From Mycobacterium sp. (GTDB lineage Bacteria > Actinomycetota > Actinomycetes > Mycobacteriales > Mycobacteriaceae): a stretch of 64,000 nt of DNA. The translations under genes were made by a program, and so were the position numbers. The notes beneath the pieces are model-generated. The model made no database searches and was not told where the DNA came from. It worked only from the letters and a program-made list of their open reading frames with translations. The stretch covers positions 62,001 through 126,000 of the forward strand of contig JACPVR010000001.1 of assembly GCA_016197405.1 (NCBI GenBank). The letters are read 5' to 3'. Shown piece after piece: positions 1-10,653 of the stretch (position 1 is its first letter; the number at the start of each line of letters is the position of its first letter).

Positions 1-3000
1 TCGCTGCTCACCATCCGATTGATCAGCCGGGTACGTTCGGAACTCGGCGCTGAGATATCGCTCGGCGATGTCTTCAACAGCCGCACCGTTGCCGCGCTCG
101 CAGCGCGGCTCGACGGCGCGAGCTCCGCGGTTCGGCGACCGGAGCTCGTTGCGGGACCGCGCCCCGACCGCATCCCGGCCTCCTTCGCGCAGCAACGCCT
201 GCTGGTCCTGGACCGCCTCGGTGACACCACGGCCTACAACTACCCGCTGGTCTTCCGGGTGCACGGTGAGCTTGACCTCGCGGCGCTGCGTGCCGCGCTG
301 ACCGATGTCGTCGACCGGCACGAAGCACTGCGCACGGTGTTCACCGAACACGACGGGGTGTTCGTGCAGGACATCCTGCCCGCCGGTACACCGGTGCCGT
401 TCCGGCTGGTCGACTGTGCCGAGTCCGATATCGCGGCCAGGATCGCCGAGGCCGCCGAGTACCGATTCGACCTGCGTTCGCAGATCCCACTGCGGGCCGA
501 GGTTTTCCGCACCGGCGCAGCCGATCACACGGTGGCGCTGCTGATGCACCACATCGCCACCGACGAATGGTCCGACGGACCGTTCGTCACCGATCTCAAC
601 ACCGCCTACCTTGCGCGACGCCGCGGCACCGAGCCGGTCCTGGCGGCGCTGCCGGTGCAATACGCGGACTACACGCTGTGGCAGCGTGATCTGCTGGACC
701 GCCTCGGTGACCGCCAGCGCCGGTTCTGGCGCACCACGCTGGCCGATGCTCCCGACGAGCTGACCTTGCCCACCGACCGGCCCAGACCGGCACGGCCCAC
801 CGGGGCCGGCGGCACCCTGCACGTCGAGCTGCCTGCCGACACCGCCGCGGCGATCCGGAAACTGGCCGAGGACAACCAGATCAGCATGCTGATGGTGCTG
901 CACGCCGCCGTCGCGGTGCTGGTGCATCGCCTCGGCGCCGGTGCCGATATCGTCGTCGGAACCCCGGTCGCGGGCCGGGACGAGACCGCGTTGACCGATA
1001 TGGTCGGCTTCTTCGTCAATACCGTGGTGCTGCGTACCGACCTGTCCGGCAACCCGGCATTCGAGGAGTTGCTGTCGCGGGTACGCGCCGCAGACCTGGC
1101 GGCGTTCGCCAATCAGGAACTACCGTTCGACCAACTCGTCGAGGTTCTGAACCCGCCGCGTGTCCCCGGCCGAAACCCGTTGTTCAATCTGTTCATCGGT
1201 TACCACCTGCGCGACGGCGCCGATGCCGACATGTTCGGGTTGCCCACCGAATGGGCCGAAACCCCCGTCACCGCAGCCATGTTCGACCTCGGCTTCACCC
1301 TGATCGATCAGCGCGACAACGGTACGGCGACCATCATGGCCGAGTTCGCGGCCGACCTGTTCGACGAATCCACCGTCCGGACCCTGACCGAGCGGCTCGT
1401 CACGGTGTTCGGCCGGGTGGGCGCGGACAGCGCTGCCCGAATCGGTGCCATCGACGTTCTCGGCCCCGCTGAACGCGACTCGTTGATCACCGCTCGCAAC
1501 GACACCGACCACGACGTCGCCGCGGACTCGCTGGCCGGGCTGGTGGCGCGGCAGGCGCAGCGGACTCCCGATGCGGCAGCGGTGCTCGTCGACGGCCGCG
1601 AGTTGACCTACGCCGACCTGGACACCTGGTCGGACCGGCTGGCCGCGGCACTGACAACCAGAGGTGCATGCCCCGGGTCCGTCGTCGGGGTGTCGTTGCA
1701 GCGCTCCGCCGAACTGATCGCGGCCCTGCTCGCGGTCGCCAAGACCGGTGCGGCGTTCCTGCCACTTGATCCGGAATATCCCCAGGATCGGTTGTCCTAC
1801 ATGATCGAGGACGCCAAACCGGTGGCTGTCGTCGACGACCCGGCCTGGGTCCGGGAGATCCGAGACACCGACACCGGCTGGCACGGCCCACACGTCGATC
1901 CCGGCTCCTGGGCATATGTGCTGTACACCTCCGGCTCCACCGGACGCCCCAAGGGGGTGGCCGTCGCGCATGCCGGTATCACCAACCGGATCGCCTGGTT
2001 GCAGCACGCCTATCCGCTCACGGCCGGCGACCGGATGCTCGTCAAGACACCGATCAGCTTCGACACGTCGGTGTGGGAGGTGTTCTGGCCGCTCAGCGTC
2101 GGCGCGACCCTGGTGATGGCCCGACCCGGCGGACACCGCGATCCCGGCTACCTGGCCGATACCATTGCCGCGCAGCGGGTAACCGCGATCGACTTCGTAC
2201 CGTCGATGCTCGAGCTGTTCCTGGAGGAACCCCGCTCGGCGCAATGCCATTCGTTGACCCGGGTGACCGTGGGAGGTGAGGCGCTCTCGTCCGAGTTGGC
2301 CGAGAAGTTCACCGCCGCCTTCGGCGGTGCCGTCGCGCTGCACAATCTCTACGGCCCCACCGAGGCCGCGGTCGACGTGCTGGGCTGGACCGCGGACGGC
2401 GGTCCGGTGGCCCTGGGGGTACCCGGCTGGAATGTGCGCGCATACGTCCTCGACGAGTACCTGAACCCGGTGCCGGCCGGAGCGCCCGGCGAGCTGTATC
2501 TGGCCGGCGTGCAGTTGGCCGACGGCTACCTGCACCGCTGTGGTCTGACCGCGCAGCGCTTCGTCGCCAGTCCGTTCGAGCCGGGCGCCCGCATGTATCG
2601 CACCGGCGATGTGGTGCGGTGGCGTGCCGACGCCCAACTGGAATACCTGGGCCGATCCGATGACCAGATCAAACTGCGCGGCGTCCGGATCGAACCCGGT
2701 GAGATCGAGGCCGTGCTGGCCGGCCACGGTTCGGTGAGCTCGGCTCGGGTGCTGGTGCGTCATGACCGCTTGGTGGCCTACTACTTGCGCGATCCCGAAT
2801 CTCCTGTGGTAGAGGATGATTCGCTGCGCGCACATGCCATCGCCGCGCTGCCTGTCCACATGGTGCCATCGGCGTTCGTCGAGGTACCCGCCTTCCCGTT
2901 GACACCGAGCGGCAAGCTGGACCGCAAGGCACTGCCGGATGCCGAGCTGCGCTCGGGCGGCGGACGTGCGCCGCTGACCGATACGCAGCGCCGTTTGTGC

Positions 3001-3981
3001 GCGGTGTTCTCCGATGTCCTCGGCGTCGAGGTCACCGATATCGACGCCGATTTCTTCGCGCTCGGCGGGCATTCCCTGCTGCTGGTCCGGCTGGCGGCCG
3101 CCATCAGGCGCGCGTTCGGAGTCGAGGTTTCGGTTGCCGATCTGATGGTCGCCCCCACCGTGGCCGATGCCGACGCCCTGTTGCACACCGGTGACGGTAT
3201 GCCCGACAGTCTGGCTCCGGTGCTGGCGCTACGGGCCACCGGTAGCCAACCCCCGCTGTTCTGCATCCACCCGGCGAGCGGCCTGAGCTGGCAGTTCGCC
3301 GGCCTGAAACGGCATCTGCCGCAGGATGTCCCACTCTACGGACTGCAGTCGCCGCTGTTCTCCGGAGAGCAGCTGCCCGCGACGATCGGCCAGTTGGCGT
3401 CTCGGTATGCCGATACGGTGAACGCGGTGGCGCCAACCGGACCGATCCGCCTGCTCGGCTGGTCGTTCGGCGGCACGCTGGCGCTGTTGATCGCACAGCG
3501 CCTGCGGAGCGCGGGCCGCGATGTCACCTTCGTCGGGATGCTCGACACCCGCACCGACATCGTCGAGGGCGACGCGGTGTTCGACGCCGACGCGGTGTTG
3601 GCCGGACTGCTGCGCGAGATGGGTTTCCCGGTCGATCCGCAGGCTCGTATCAGCGTGCCCGAGGCGGTGGCACTGGTCCGGTCCAGCGGTGACGCGATCG
3701 CCATCCTCGACGATGACCAGATAGCACTGGTGATCGAAAACTACGTCGCCGCAGAGCGCTTCACGGCCGGTGCGGATTACGGACGCTACGAGGGAGACGT
3801 CTTCTTCGTGGACGCCACCATCCTGGAGATGGAGTTCACCGGTGTGGCCTCAGCGGGCTGGCGCGACGTCATCGGCGGTGAACTGCGCACGATCGCGCTA
3901 CCGTGCCGGCATTCCGAATTGATGGATGCCCAGACCCTCGACAGGCTCGGTCCGTTGATCGCCGCCGAGCTGCGTGGATGA
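1..3981 (+). CDS. Non-ribosomal peptide synthetase, C-terminal part (PCP end, C-A-PCP-TE), siderophore assembly
   Basis: This is the 3' end of an NRPS gene that begins before the window. Codon 1 (TCG) fits the phosphopantetheine-bearing serine of a carrier domain, because SLLTIRL aligns with the complete downstream carrier's [10 protein letters not shown]. Then come a condensation domain (HHIATDEWS, about residues 183-191 of the visible part), an adenylation domain ([11 protein letters not shown] about 640; YGPTE about 784; GKLDRK before 980), a second carrier (Ser about 1025) and a thioesterase (GWSFGG about 1152, late His in CRHSELM). It is therefore the terminal, product-releasing module. 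Asp at the start of FDTSVW argues for an alpha-amino acid substrate. I read the pocket residues by eye as D-T-W-D-V-V-L-V-D, which I cannot assign. The neighbouring siderophore-binding lipoprotein, PanD and N-hydroxylase point to an exochelin-type peptide siderophore. Confidence 0.93.
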   Translation, partial: SLLTIRLISRVRSELGAEISLGDVFNSRTVAALAARLDGASSAVRRPELVAGPRPDRIPASFAQQRLLVLDRLGDTTAYNYPLVFRVHGELDLAALRAALTDVVDRHEALRTVFTEHDGVFVQDILPAGTPVPFRLVDCAESDIAARIAEAAEYRFDLRSQIPLRAEVFRTGAADHTVALLMHHIATDEWSDGPFVTDLNTAYLARRRGTEPVLAALPVQYADYTLWQRDLLDRLGDRQRRFWRTTLADAPDELTLPTDRPRPARPTGAGGTLHVELPADTAAAIRKLAEDNQISMLMVLHAAVAVLVHRLGAGADIVVGTPVAGRDETALTDMVGFFVNTVVLRTDLSGNPAFEELLSRVRAADLAAFANQELPFDQLVEVLNPPRVPGRNPLFNLFIGYHLRDGADADMFGLPTEWAETPVTAAMFDLGFTLIDQRDNGTATIMAEFAADLFDESTVRTLTERLVTVFGRVGADSAARIGAIDVLGPAERDSLITARNDTDHDVAADSLAGLVARQAQRTPDAAAVLVDGRELTYADLDTWSDRLAAALTTRGACPGSVVGVSLQRSAELIAALLAVAKTGAAFLPLDPEYPQDRLSYMIEDAKPVAVVDDPAWVREIRDTDTGWHGPHVDPGSWAYVLYTSGSTGRPKGVAVAHAGITNRIAWLQHAYPLTAGDRMLVKTPISFDTSVWEVFWPLSVGATLVMARPGGHRDPGYLADTIAAQRVTAIDFVPSMLELFLEEPRSAQCHSLTRVTVGGEALSSELAEKFTAAFGGAVALHNLYGPTEAAVDVLGWTADGGPVALGVPGWNVRAYVLDEYLNPVPAGAPGELYLAGVQLADGYLHRCGLTAQRFVASPFEPGARMYRTGDVVRWRADAQLEYLGRSDDQIKLRGVRIEPGEIEAVLAGHGSVSSARVLVRHDRLVAYYLRDPESPVVEDDSLRAHAIAALPVHMVPSAFVEVPAFPLTPSGKLDRKALPDAELRSGGGRAPLTDTQRRLCAVFSDVLGVEVTDIDADFFALGGHSLLLVRLAAAIRRAFGVEVSVADLMVAPTVADADALLHTGDGMPDSLAPVLALRATGSQPPLFCIHPASGLSWQFAGLKRHLPQDVPLYGLQSPLFSGEQLPATIGQLASRYADTVNAVAPTGPIRLLGWSFGGTLALLIAQRLRSAGRDVTFVGMLDTRTDIVEGDAVFDADAVLAGLLREMGFPVDPQARISVPEAVALVRSSGDAIAILDDDQIALVIENYVAAERFTAGADYGRYEGDVFFVDATILEMEFTGVASAGWRDVIGGELRTIALPCRHSELMDAQTLDRLGPLIAAELRG

Positions 3982-3992
3982 CGGATGCGAAA

Positions 3993-4031
3993 ACGCCAGT
4001 ACCCACCGGCAGTGCCGATGGGTACTGGCGT
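3993..4031. terminator. Bidirectional hairpin terminator between convergent genes
   Basis: A perfect 13-bp inverted repeat (ACGCCAGTACCCA / TGGGTACTGGCGT) with a 13-nt loop lies 11 nt after the NRPS stop and 9 nt past the end of the convergent lipoprotein gene. There is no clear U-tract on either side, which is common for mycobacterial hairpin terminators. Confidence 0.8.
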
Positions 4032-4040
4032 CGGTGTGGG

Positions 4041-5030
4041 TCAGGCGTTGGCGAGATCGGCCACCGGGCGGCCGTTCAGCGCGTTCGCAAGCTGTGGAGT
4101 GAGCACGTCGAGTGCGTACAACATGGCATCGGGTCCGCTGTAGGTCAGCGCGTCGTTGAGGTGGGACTCGTTGTTGGTGTACAACGTCCTGCCCTCGCGG
4201 ACCACACCGAGCCGCGCGAAGGCCGGCGACGCCAGCATGTCCTCTTTGGTCGCGCCGTCGATGAACAGCACGTCGCGGTCGAGCAGGTCGAGCTTCTCTT
4301 CACTGACATCGCCCACCACATCCTGGGCCTTGAAGCCCAGTGCGGTGAAAAGCGAACGGCGCGGGTCGTTCTCGCCCAGCAGGTAGTGACCGCCCTGGGA
4401 CGGACCGAAATCGACGACCAAGGTCTTGCCCTCGAACTCCGGGTTCGCCTTCTTGGCCTCATCGATCTTGCCCTGGACCTTGGCGACCAATTCCTTGGCC
4501 TCGGCTTCCTTACCGAGCGCCTTGCCGGTGGTCAGCAGCTGGACGTTCCACGGCGTCTCCTCGTCGGCGTAGTCGGCGGACTGGATGACGGTGGGCGCGA
4601 TCTGGGAAAGCCGGTCATAGGTCGGCTTGTCGATCGTCTCGTAGATCGCGATGATCAGGTCGGGTTTCTGGGCGGCGATGGCCTCGAAGTCGATCTCATC
4701 GGCACCCCAGGTGGTCACCCCTTTACCACCGGTCGCGGCCTTGACCCACGGATCGTTGTTGTAGGAGCCGGAGAATTCCCGCGTGCTGACCGGCACGACG
4801 CCCAGTGGCAGCACGAAATCCTGGTCGGTCCAGCCGACGGTGACGACCCGACTCGGGTTGGCCGGGACCTTGGTCTCGCCGAACTTGTGGGTGATGGTCA
4901 CCGGCCCGGCTTGCGGTGCGCTCTCGGCAGTCTCCTTCGCCGAACCGCAGCCGGCCAGCAGACCGGCCGCGAGCACGACCGCGACGACGGGGGCGAATAC
5001 GCGGCCCCATCTCCGATGATTCAACTGCAT
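4041..5030 (-). CDS. Ferric-siderophore-binding lipoprotein (FecB/FepB-like ABC substrate-binding protein)
   Basis: This 329-residue exported protein has a basic N-terminus, a hydrophobic segment and a lipobox (LLAGC), so it is probably a membrane-anchored lipoprotein. The body has the type-III periplasmic-binding fold pattern of iron-siderophore receptors: an N-terminal lobe with SRVVTVGW and DLIIAIYE segments, a long connecting helix and a C-terminal lobe. The start chosen is the ATG at 5030, preceded by a purine-rich site (GAGGGAAGAGG). A TTG further upstream would put extra residues before the signal sequence. Transcription runs away from the IdeR-like box at 5068-5086. The expected role is capture of the exochelin made by the convergent NRPS. 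No partner permease or ATPase is visible, so these should lie outside the window. Confidence 0.88.
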   Translation of the reverse strand: MQLNHRRWGRVFAPVVAVVLAAGLLAGCGSAKETAESAPQAGPVTITHKFGETKVPANPSRVVTVGWTDQDFVLPLGVVPVSTREFSGSYNNDPWVKAATGGKGVTTWGADEIDFEAIAAQKPDLIIAIYETIDKPTYDRLSQIAPTVIQSADYADEETPWNVQLLTTGKALGKEAEAKELVAKVQGKIDEAKKANPEFEGKTLVVDFGPSQGGHYLLGENDPRRSLFTALGFKAQDVVGDVSEEKLDLLDRDVLFIDGATKEDMLASPAFARLGVVREGRTLYTNNESHLNDALTYSGPDAMLYALDVLTPQLANALNGRPVADLANA

Positions 5031-5067
5031 GTGCTGATTCCTCTTCCCTCGATGCAAGTGCGGAATT

Positions 5068-5086
5068 TTAGCTTAGGCTCACATAA
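5068..5086 (-). promoter_or_regulatory. IdeR/DtxR-type iron box upstream of the siderophore-binding lipoprotein
   Basis: TTAGCTTAGGCTCACATAA matches the mycobacterial IdeR consensus TTAGGTTAGSCTAACCTAA at 16 of 19 positions. It lies 37 bp upstream of the lipoprotein start, where a repressor would cover the promoter. Iron-bound IdeR would be expected to shut the gene off. Confidence 0.75.
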
Positions 5087-5214
5087 CTATATGCTGAGCA
5101 CGCCAGGCCGGGGGAAGCACCCCTATCCGACAGGAAGTCGAAGCGTCACAAGCGCTTTGACGACAATTCCACGCCCGCGGCGACAAACAACGAAGGTCTT
5201 GCGCCGTTTGCAAA

Positions 5215-5233
5215 ATAGGTTAGCCTCAGCTTA
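5215..5233 (+). promoter_or_regulatory. IdeR/DtxR-type iron box upstream of panD and the N-hydroxylase
   Basis: ATAGGTTAGCCTCAGCTTA matches the IdeR consensus at 15 of 19 positions, with an almost intact left half. It lies about 70 bp upstream of panD. With the box at 5068 it gives each arm of the divergent region its own iron control. Confidence 0.72.
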
Positions 5234-5303
5234 TAAATTCTCAGGCGGGGGCACGCACTTTCATATTCCTATGTCGCAGAAATCTGCGGCGAGAGGGGCG
5301 AGC

Positions 5304-5714
5304 ATGCAGCGGACAGTACTCGGCAGCAAGATCCACCGGGCCACGGTGACGCAAGCCGATCTGCACTACGTCGGGTCCATCACCATCGATGCCGAACTGA
5401 TGGCGTCGGCCGACATCGTGGAGGGCGAGCAGGTCCACGTCGTGGACATCACCAGCGGTGCCCGGCTGGTCACCTACGCCATCACCGGAGCGCCGGGTTC
5501 TGGCGTGATAGGCATCAACGGTGCGGCAGCACATCTGATTTCACCGTCGAACCTGGTGATCATCATGTCTTTCCTACAGCTCGACGAGGCTGAACGCGCC
5601 GCCCATCTGCCCAAGGTGGTCCACGTCGACTCCGACAACAGGATCGTGGCGCTCGGCTCCGATCCGGCCCAGCCCGTTCCCGGCGCGCTCGACCAGTTCG
5701 CGAGCCGTTCATGA
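5304..5714 (+). CDS. panD: Aspartate 1-decarboxylase (pyruvoyl enzyme), siderophore-locus copy
   Basis: This 136-residue protein aligns over its length with PanD, which decarboxylates L-aspartate to beta-alanine. The self-processing site Gly24-Ser25 ([10 protein letters not shown]) that generates the pyruvoyl group is intact, as are Lys9, Arg54, Thr57 and Tyr58 and the NGAAAHL loop. The start is an ATG after GAGAGGGGCG. It overlaps the next gene, the ornithine N-monooxygenase, by 4 bp (ATGA), so the two are translationally coupled. PanD normally serves pantothenate synthesis beside panC, but here it follows an iron box in a siderophore cluster. Exochelins MS and MN contain beta-alanine, so the likely job is precursor supply. 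Whether another panD exists in the genome cannot be seen. Confidence 0.92.
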   Translation: MQRTVLGSKIHRATVTQADLHYVGSITIDAELMASADIVEGEQVHVVDITSGARLVTYAITGAPGSGVIGINGAAAHLISPSNLVIIMSFLQLDEAERAAHLPKVVHVDSDNRIVALGSDPAQPVPGALDQFASRS

Positions 5715-7024
5715 CGGGGACCAACGGCCACTTCGCGTCCAACGGCGACGGCCCGATGCTCGACCTCGTCGGCGTGGGCTTCGGACCGTCCAATCTGGCG
5801 CTGGCGATCGCGATATCCGAGCACAATGCCAAGCCCGATGTCACCGACCCCGTCACCGCGGAGTTCGTCGAACTCAAATCCGAATTCGGCTGGCACACCG
5901 GGATGCTGATCCCGGGCGCGACGATGCAGATCTCCTTTCTGAAAGATCTCGTCACACAACGTAACCCGCAGAGCGAATACACCTTCCTGAACTACCTGAC
6001 CGAACGTGGCCGGCTCACCGAGTTCATCAACTACAAGACCTTCTTCCCCACCCGGTTGGAGTTTCACGACTACCTGAGCTGGGCGGCCGAGAAGGTGGAC
6101 GCCTCGGTGCGGTACGGCACACGGGTGTCGGGGGTCCGCGAAATCGACGGCGGCTTCGAGATCGAGGTGACCGGGACCCATGCCGGTCACCTCAGGGCCA
6201 GGAACGTCGTGGTCGCAGGGGGACTCGAGCCGCAGCTGCCGCCCGGGGTCATCCGCTCGTTGCGCCAGGTCCACAATCACGGCTTCCTCCACGACCTGGA
6301 CCGCATTCCCCATCCCCGGCACAACCGCTACGTCGTGGTGGGCGCCGGGCAGAGTGCCGCCGAGGTGTGCGCCTACCTGCACGACCTGTCCCCGGCCAAC
6401 GAGGTGCACGGGGTGTTCGCCAAGTACGGCTACAGCCCTGCCGACGACAGTCCCTATGCGAACCGGGTTTTCGATCCCGATGCGGTGGACGACTTCTTCT
6501 CCGCCGACCCCGGCGTACGCAGGCAACTGATCAACTATCACCGCAGCACCAACTACTCGGCGGTCGATCTACCACTCATCGAGGAGCTCTACGCGCGGGA
6601 GTACGCCGAACGCGTGGCCGGCGATCGGCGACTGTTCATGCGGGGCGCGTCCAGCCTGCAGTACACCGACGAGTACGACGGCGGGGTCAGAGTGCAGATC
6701 CTGCATCACCCGACCGGCACGGTCGACGAGATCGATTGCGATGCAATCATCTACGCCACCGGGTTCCGGCCCGCGTCACTGCGCGGGATACTCGGCGACC
6801 TCTACGACAACCTGGTCCTTGAGAGCGGCCAGCCGGTGGTCTCACGCGATTACCGGCTCGCGACGTCACCACCCACGATGGGCGGTCTGTACATCCAGGG
6901 CAACACCGAGCACACCCACGGGCTGACATCGTCGTTGCTGTCCAATATCGCCGTGCGCAGCGGCGAGATCCTCGGCTCGATCGAAGCCACTCGACTGAAC
7001 CCGGTGGCTGCCGCGCTGCGGTGA
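5711..7024 (+). CDS. L-ornithine/L-lysine N-monooxygenase (siderophore hydroxylase)
   Basis: This 437-residue flavoprotein belongs to the SidA/PvdA/MbtG family of NADPH-dependent N-hydroxylating monooxygenases, which hydroxylate a side-chain amine to make the hydroxamate ligands of siderophores. The FAD-binding motif [12 protein letters not shown] (about residues 21-32), the family block with [20 protein letters not shown], the NADPH motif [12 protein letters not shown] (about 209-220) and the late ATGF motif are all present. In an exochelin-like pathway the substrate would be ornithine, as in FxbA-linked clusters, but lysine is not excluded by sequence. It is co-translated with panD and sits under the same iron box. 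Confidence 0.93.
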   Translation: MTGTNGHFASNGDGPMLDLVGVGFGPSNLALAIAISEHNAKPDVTDPVTAEFVELKSEFGWHTGMLIPGATMQISFLKDLVTQRNPQSEYTFLNYLTERGRLTEFINYKTFFPTRLEFHDYLSWAAEKVDASVRYGTRVSGVREIDGGFEIEVTGTHAGHLRARNVVVAGGLEPQLPPGVIRSLRQVHNHGFLHDLDRIPHPRHNRYVVVGAGQSAAEVCAYLHDLSPANEVHGVFAKYGYSPADDSPYANRVFDPDAVDDFFSADPGVRRQLINYHRSTNYSAVDLPLIEELYAREYAERVAGDRRLFMRGASSLQYTDEYDGGVRVQILHHPTGTVDEIDCDAIIYATGFRPASLRGILGDLYDNLVLESGQPVVSRDYRLATSPPTMGGLYIQGNTEHTHGLTSSLLSNIAVRSGEILGSIEATRLNPVAAALR

Positions 7025-7028
7025 CGCT

Positions 7029-7072
7029 TGTAGCATACGGAGCTACTGATTCCCAGTGCTACGATTGCTACA
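7029..7072 (+). promoter_or_regulatory. Candidate autoregulated promoter/operator of the toxin-antitoxin pair, leaderless
   Basis: The region between the monooxygenase stop and the antitoxin ATG has perfect 7-bp outer arms (TGTAGCA 7029-7035, TGCTACA 7066-7072) plus further GCTAC boxes at 7042 and 7058, giving four copies of GTAGC/GCTAC. TACGAT (7060-7065) fits the mycobacterial -10 pattern TANNNT and ends 6 nt before the ATG, with no Shine-Dalgarno, so the mRNA is probably leaderless. A repeated box over a -10 is the usual layout for an antitoxin operator. Confidence 0.5.
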
Positions 7073-7680
7073 TGAACGGCGCACGTCCGGCACGGTACGA
7101 CATCGCGGAACACGCTGATCACGTCGAGGTCCGCGGGGTCAGCCGCGGACGTGTCGCCGAGGCTCTGGACCTGTTGGACAGGGTCCGCGCCCTGCAAGCC
7201 GATCACGCCGCCGACACCCGGGAGACCCTGGTCCGCACGCTGATGGCCGGGAACGTCCCGCTGACACCGCCTGCCACCGTCGCGCAGGCGCAGCGCCTGG
7301 CCGGCCACCGCGACGCGCTGCTGGCCTCCGGTGTGCTCACCCAGTCCTCGCTGAGTCAGCTGCGCGGGGATTCACGTCCATCGAGCACACGGACCTGGCT
7401 GGCGCGCCGCAAACAGGCTCGCGCACTGTTCACCGTCAGCCACGGCGGGCGAACCCTGATCCCTGCCTTCCAGCTCGACGAGCACGGGGAACCCCGGCCG
7501 GAACTGCAGCCCATATTGGCCGTACTGCTGGATGCCGGCGTGCATGGCTGGACCTTGTGGACCTGGTTGACCTCGCCGACCAGCCTGCTGTCCGGCGAGG
7601 TCCCCGAACGCCTGGCGCGTACCGCCGGGCAGCGGGTGCTGCGGGCCGCCCAACGGTTCGCGGTCACCGCCGCCGCCTGA
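7072..7680 (+). CDS. Antitoxin of RES-type system (Xre/MbcA/ParS toxin-binding family)
   Basis: This 202-residue protein lies 7 nt upstream of a RES-domain gene, the standard order for RES toxin-antitoxin pairs. The C-terminal part (WTLWTWLTSPTSLLSGEVPERL, then a helical tail) resembles the MbcA/ParS toxin-binding domain, with a helical middle (AQAQRLAGHRDALLASGVLTQSSLSQLRG) that may be the DNA-binding part. It is longer than M. tuberculosis MbcA (about 113 residues). The ATG at 7072 is preferred over a GTG at 7021 that would overlap the monooxygenase stop, because the promoter-like repeats lie between the two. It should neutralise the downstream toxin and autoregulate the pair. Assignment rests mainly on context and the C-terminal pattern. 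Confidence 0.75.
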   Translation: MNGARPARYDIAEHADHVEVRGVSRGRVAEALDLLDRVRALQADHAADTRETLVRTLMAGNVPLTPPATVAQAQRLAGHRDALLASGVLTQSSLSQLRGDSRPSSTRTWLARRKQARALFTVSHGGRTLIPAFQLDEHGEPRPELQPILAVLLDAGVHGWTLWTWLTSPTSLLSGEVPERLARTAGQRVLRAAQRFAVTAAA

Positions 7681-7687
7681 GCAGCCG

Positions 7688-8401
7688 ATGCCGCCCACTT
7701 TCGCGCCCGTCGATCTGGCATGCCCGGATCCCGACGAATGCCCGGTCATCACCCGGCTGCCCCGGTTGCGCAGCGTGCCCGTCGGCGCGGGTACGGCGTG
7801 GTATCGGGTCTACGACGCGACCTGGGGCTACGACGAGTACAACCCCGGTTACGGCGACGCCCGGTTCTCCCCCGTCGACGATCCGGCCACCGGCGTCCGG
7901 CTGCCCTGCATGTATCTGGCTGCCACCCCGACCGCGGCGCTGCTGGAGACCGTCTTTCACGATGTCCACCACCGCAGTGCCCGCGTCATCTACGAGCGCG
8001 ACCTCCGCGGCAAGCTGCTGGCCCACGTCCGCACCCCGTCGATGGCGATCGTCGCCGATCTGCGGGACCCGGAGCTCGACCGACTGTCGCTGCGCCGCGA
8101 CGGTGTCGTGTCGACGTCGGCCGAGCACTATCCGTGCACCCGCCGGCTGGCCACAACGGCACTGGGCCGCTCCCACGGCAAACGCACCCTGCACGGTCTG
8201 CTGTGGCATTCACGCCAGGCCGAGCTCGCCCGGTACGAATCGGTCGAGGCGATGGTGTTGTTCGGGCGACCCCGGTACAGCTCGGCCCGCGGCAGCTGGA
8301 CGATGTTCGGGCCCGGCGCCTCGAGCCTCTACGACGGACCCGGCCGGTTGCTCGTGGAGGAGATTGCCGAAAACCTCGGAGCGGTAATCGAACTCGACTG
8401 A
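7688..8401 (+). CDS. RES-domain toxin (NAD+-targeting, MbcT-like family)
   Basis: This 237-residue protein carries a RES domain, named for its conserved Arg, Glu and Ser: WYRVYD near residue 38, the block MYLAATPTAALLETVFHD with its Glu (about 77-94), and GLLWHSRQ near 178. Characterised members such as MbcT consume NAD+ (phosphorolysis) or modify other targets and kill or arrest the cell unless bound by the cognate antitoxin. It starts at ATG 7 nt after the antitoxin stop. The region between the Arg and the Glu keeps YNPGYGDARFSP, in place of the RFGGRWN of many RES proteins, so it belongs to a divergent subgroup. Confidence 0.85.
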   Translation: MPPTFAPVDLACPDPDECPVITRLPRLRSVPVGAGTAWYRVYDATWGYDEYNPGYGDARFSPVDDPATGVRLPCMYLAATPTAALLETVFHDVHHRSARVIYERDLRGKLLAHVRTPSMAIVADLRDPELDRLSLRRDGVVSTSAEHYPCTRRLATTALGRSHGKRTLHGLLWHSRQAELARYESVEAMVLFGRPRYSSARGSWTMFGPGASSLYDGPGRLLVEEIAENLGAVIELD

Positions 8402-8457
8402 CGTGGCCGAGCCGATCACCGACGCGTAGGCTCACCGGTGCCCGGAAAGGAACCGAT

Positions 8458-9267
8458 ATGCCGACCGCAACGCCTTCACCGATGCCGGCGGCCTTCATCG
8501 GCCACGGCAGCCCGATGAACGCACTCGAGCGCAACCGGTACACCACCGCCTGGCAGGCTTTCGGGCGCGACGCCGGGCGTCCCCGGGCCATCCTGGTCAT
8601 CAGCGCGCACTGGTATATCAACGCCACCGCCGTGACCACGATGCCGCGACCGCGCACCATTCACGACTTCTACGGCTTCCCGTCCGAGCTGTACGACGTG
8701 CAGTATCCGGCGCCCGGCCTGCCCGAGCTGACCGACGAGATCGCCGAGACCGTGCGCCCCACCTGGGTGGGCGCCGATCAGGACAGCTGGGGTATCGATC
8801 ACGGCACGTGGTCGGTACTGGTGCATGCGTTCCCGGACGCCACCATCCCGGTGGTGCAGTTGTCGATCAATGCCGAGAAACCGCTGGACTACCACCTCGA
8901 CCTCGGTGCCCGGCTGGCACCGCTGCGCGAGCGCGGTGTGCTCATCATCGGTAGCGGCAACGTCGTCCACAATCTCGGCGCCATGGATGCGGGTCGGCCC
9001 GACGACGGATTCGATTGGGCGGCAAGATTCGACGACAGCGTGCGAGCGGAACTGAGCACCGATCCGGCCGATGTCCTGACGGTTTCCGGGCACCGGGATT
9101 ACCCGAAGGCCGTCCCCACCCCCGACCATTTCATCCCGATGCTCTACTTCGCGGGTCTGGCCGGTGCGGGCGCCCAGCCCGCGGACGTCCTCGTCGACGG
9201 CTACACCTACGGTTCGCTGTCGATGACCTCCTACACCGTCGGAATGAGCCACCCGCCGCAGTCCTAG
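8458..9267 (+). CDS. Class III extradiol dioxygenase, LigB/YgiD-like (4,5-DOPA dioxygenase family)
   Basis: This 269-residue protein matches the small LigB-type dioxygenases: FIGHGSPMNAL near the N-terminus, VISAHWY (about 45), the DHGTWSVLVHAFP block (about 110), SGNVVHNLG (about 164) and DHFIPMLYFAG near 221. Conserved His residues at these places bind the catalytic metal. Family members open aromatic diols such as DOPA or protocatechuate, but the physiological substrate of YgiD-like proteins is often unknown. The ATG follows a GGAAAGGA site. A 105-bp gap separates it from the URC operon, so a functional link to uracil breakdown is unproven. Confidence 0.85.
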   Translation: MPTATPSPMPAAFIGHGSPMNALERNRYTTAWQAFGRDAGRPRAILVISAHWYINATAVTTMPRPRTIHDFYGFPSELYDVQYPAPGLPELTDEIAETVRPTWVGADQDSWGIDHGTWSVLVHAFPDATIPVVQLSINAEKPLDYHLDLGARLAPLRERGVLIIGSGNVVHNLGAMDAGRPDDGFDWAARFDDSVRAELSTDPADVLTVSGHRDYPKAVPTPDHFIPMLYFAGLAGAGAQPADVLVDGYTYGSLSMTSYTVGMSHPPQS

Positions 9268-9372
9268 CCCCACCACCAGGACCTACCGACGAAACGTCCT
9301 ACGACCGGCGCGGTCGCGCACCAGTCGCTATGCTTGCGCCTTTCCGCCGGGCCGGGAGAAGGAGGAGCGCAG

Positions 9373-10649
<1,277 letters not shown>

Positions 10650-10653
<4 letters not shown>

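Noticed and set aside
1120..3186. 688-codon minus-strand frame opposite the NRPS
   Set aside because: Antisense to A and PCP motifs; no recognisable domain, and typical of GC-rich complement frames.
3903..5303. Apparent N-terminal extension of PanD across the lipoprotein gene
   Set aside because: PanD family N-terminus and ribosome site place the start at 5304; the extension is antisense to the binding protein.
7021..7071. GTG start of the antitoxin overlapping the hydroxylase stop
   Set aside because: The extra 17 residues coincide with the box-rich promoter region; ATG 7072 fits a leaderless start better.
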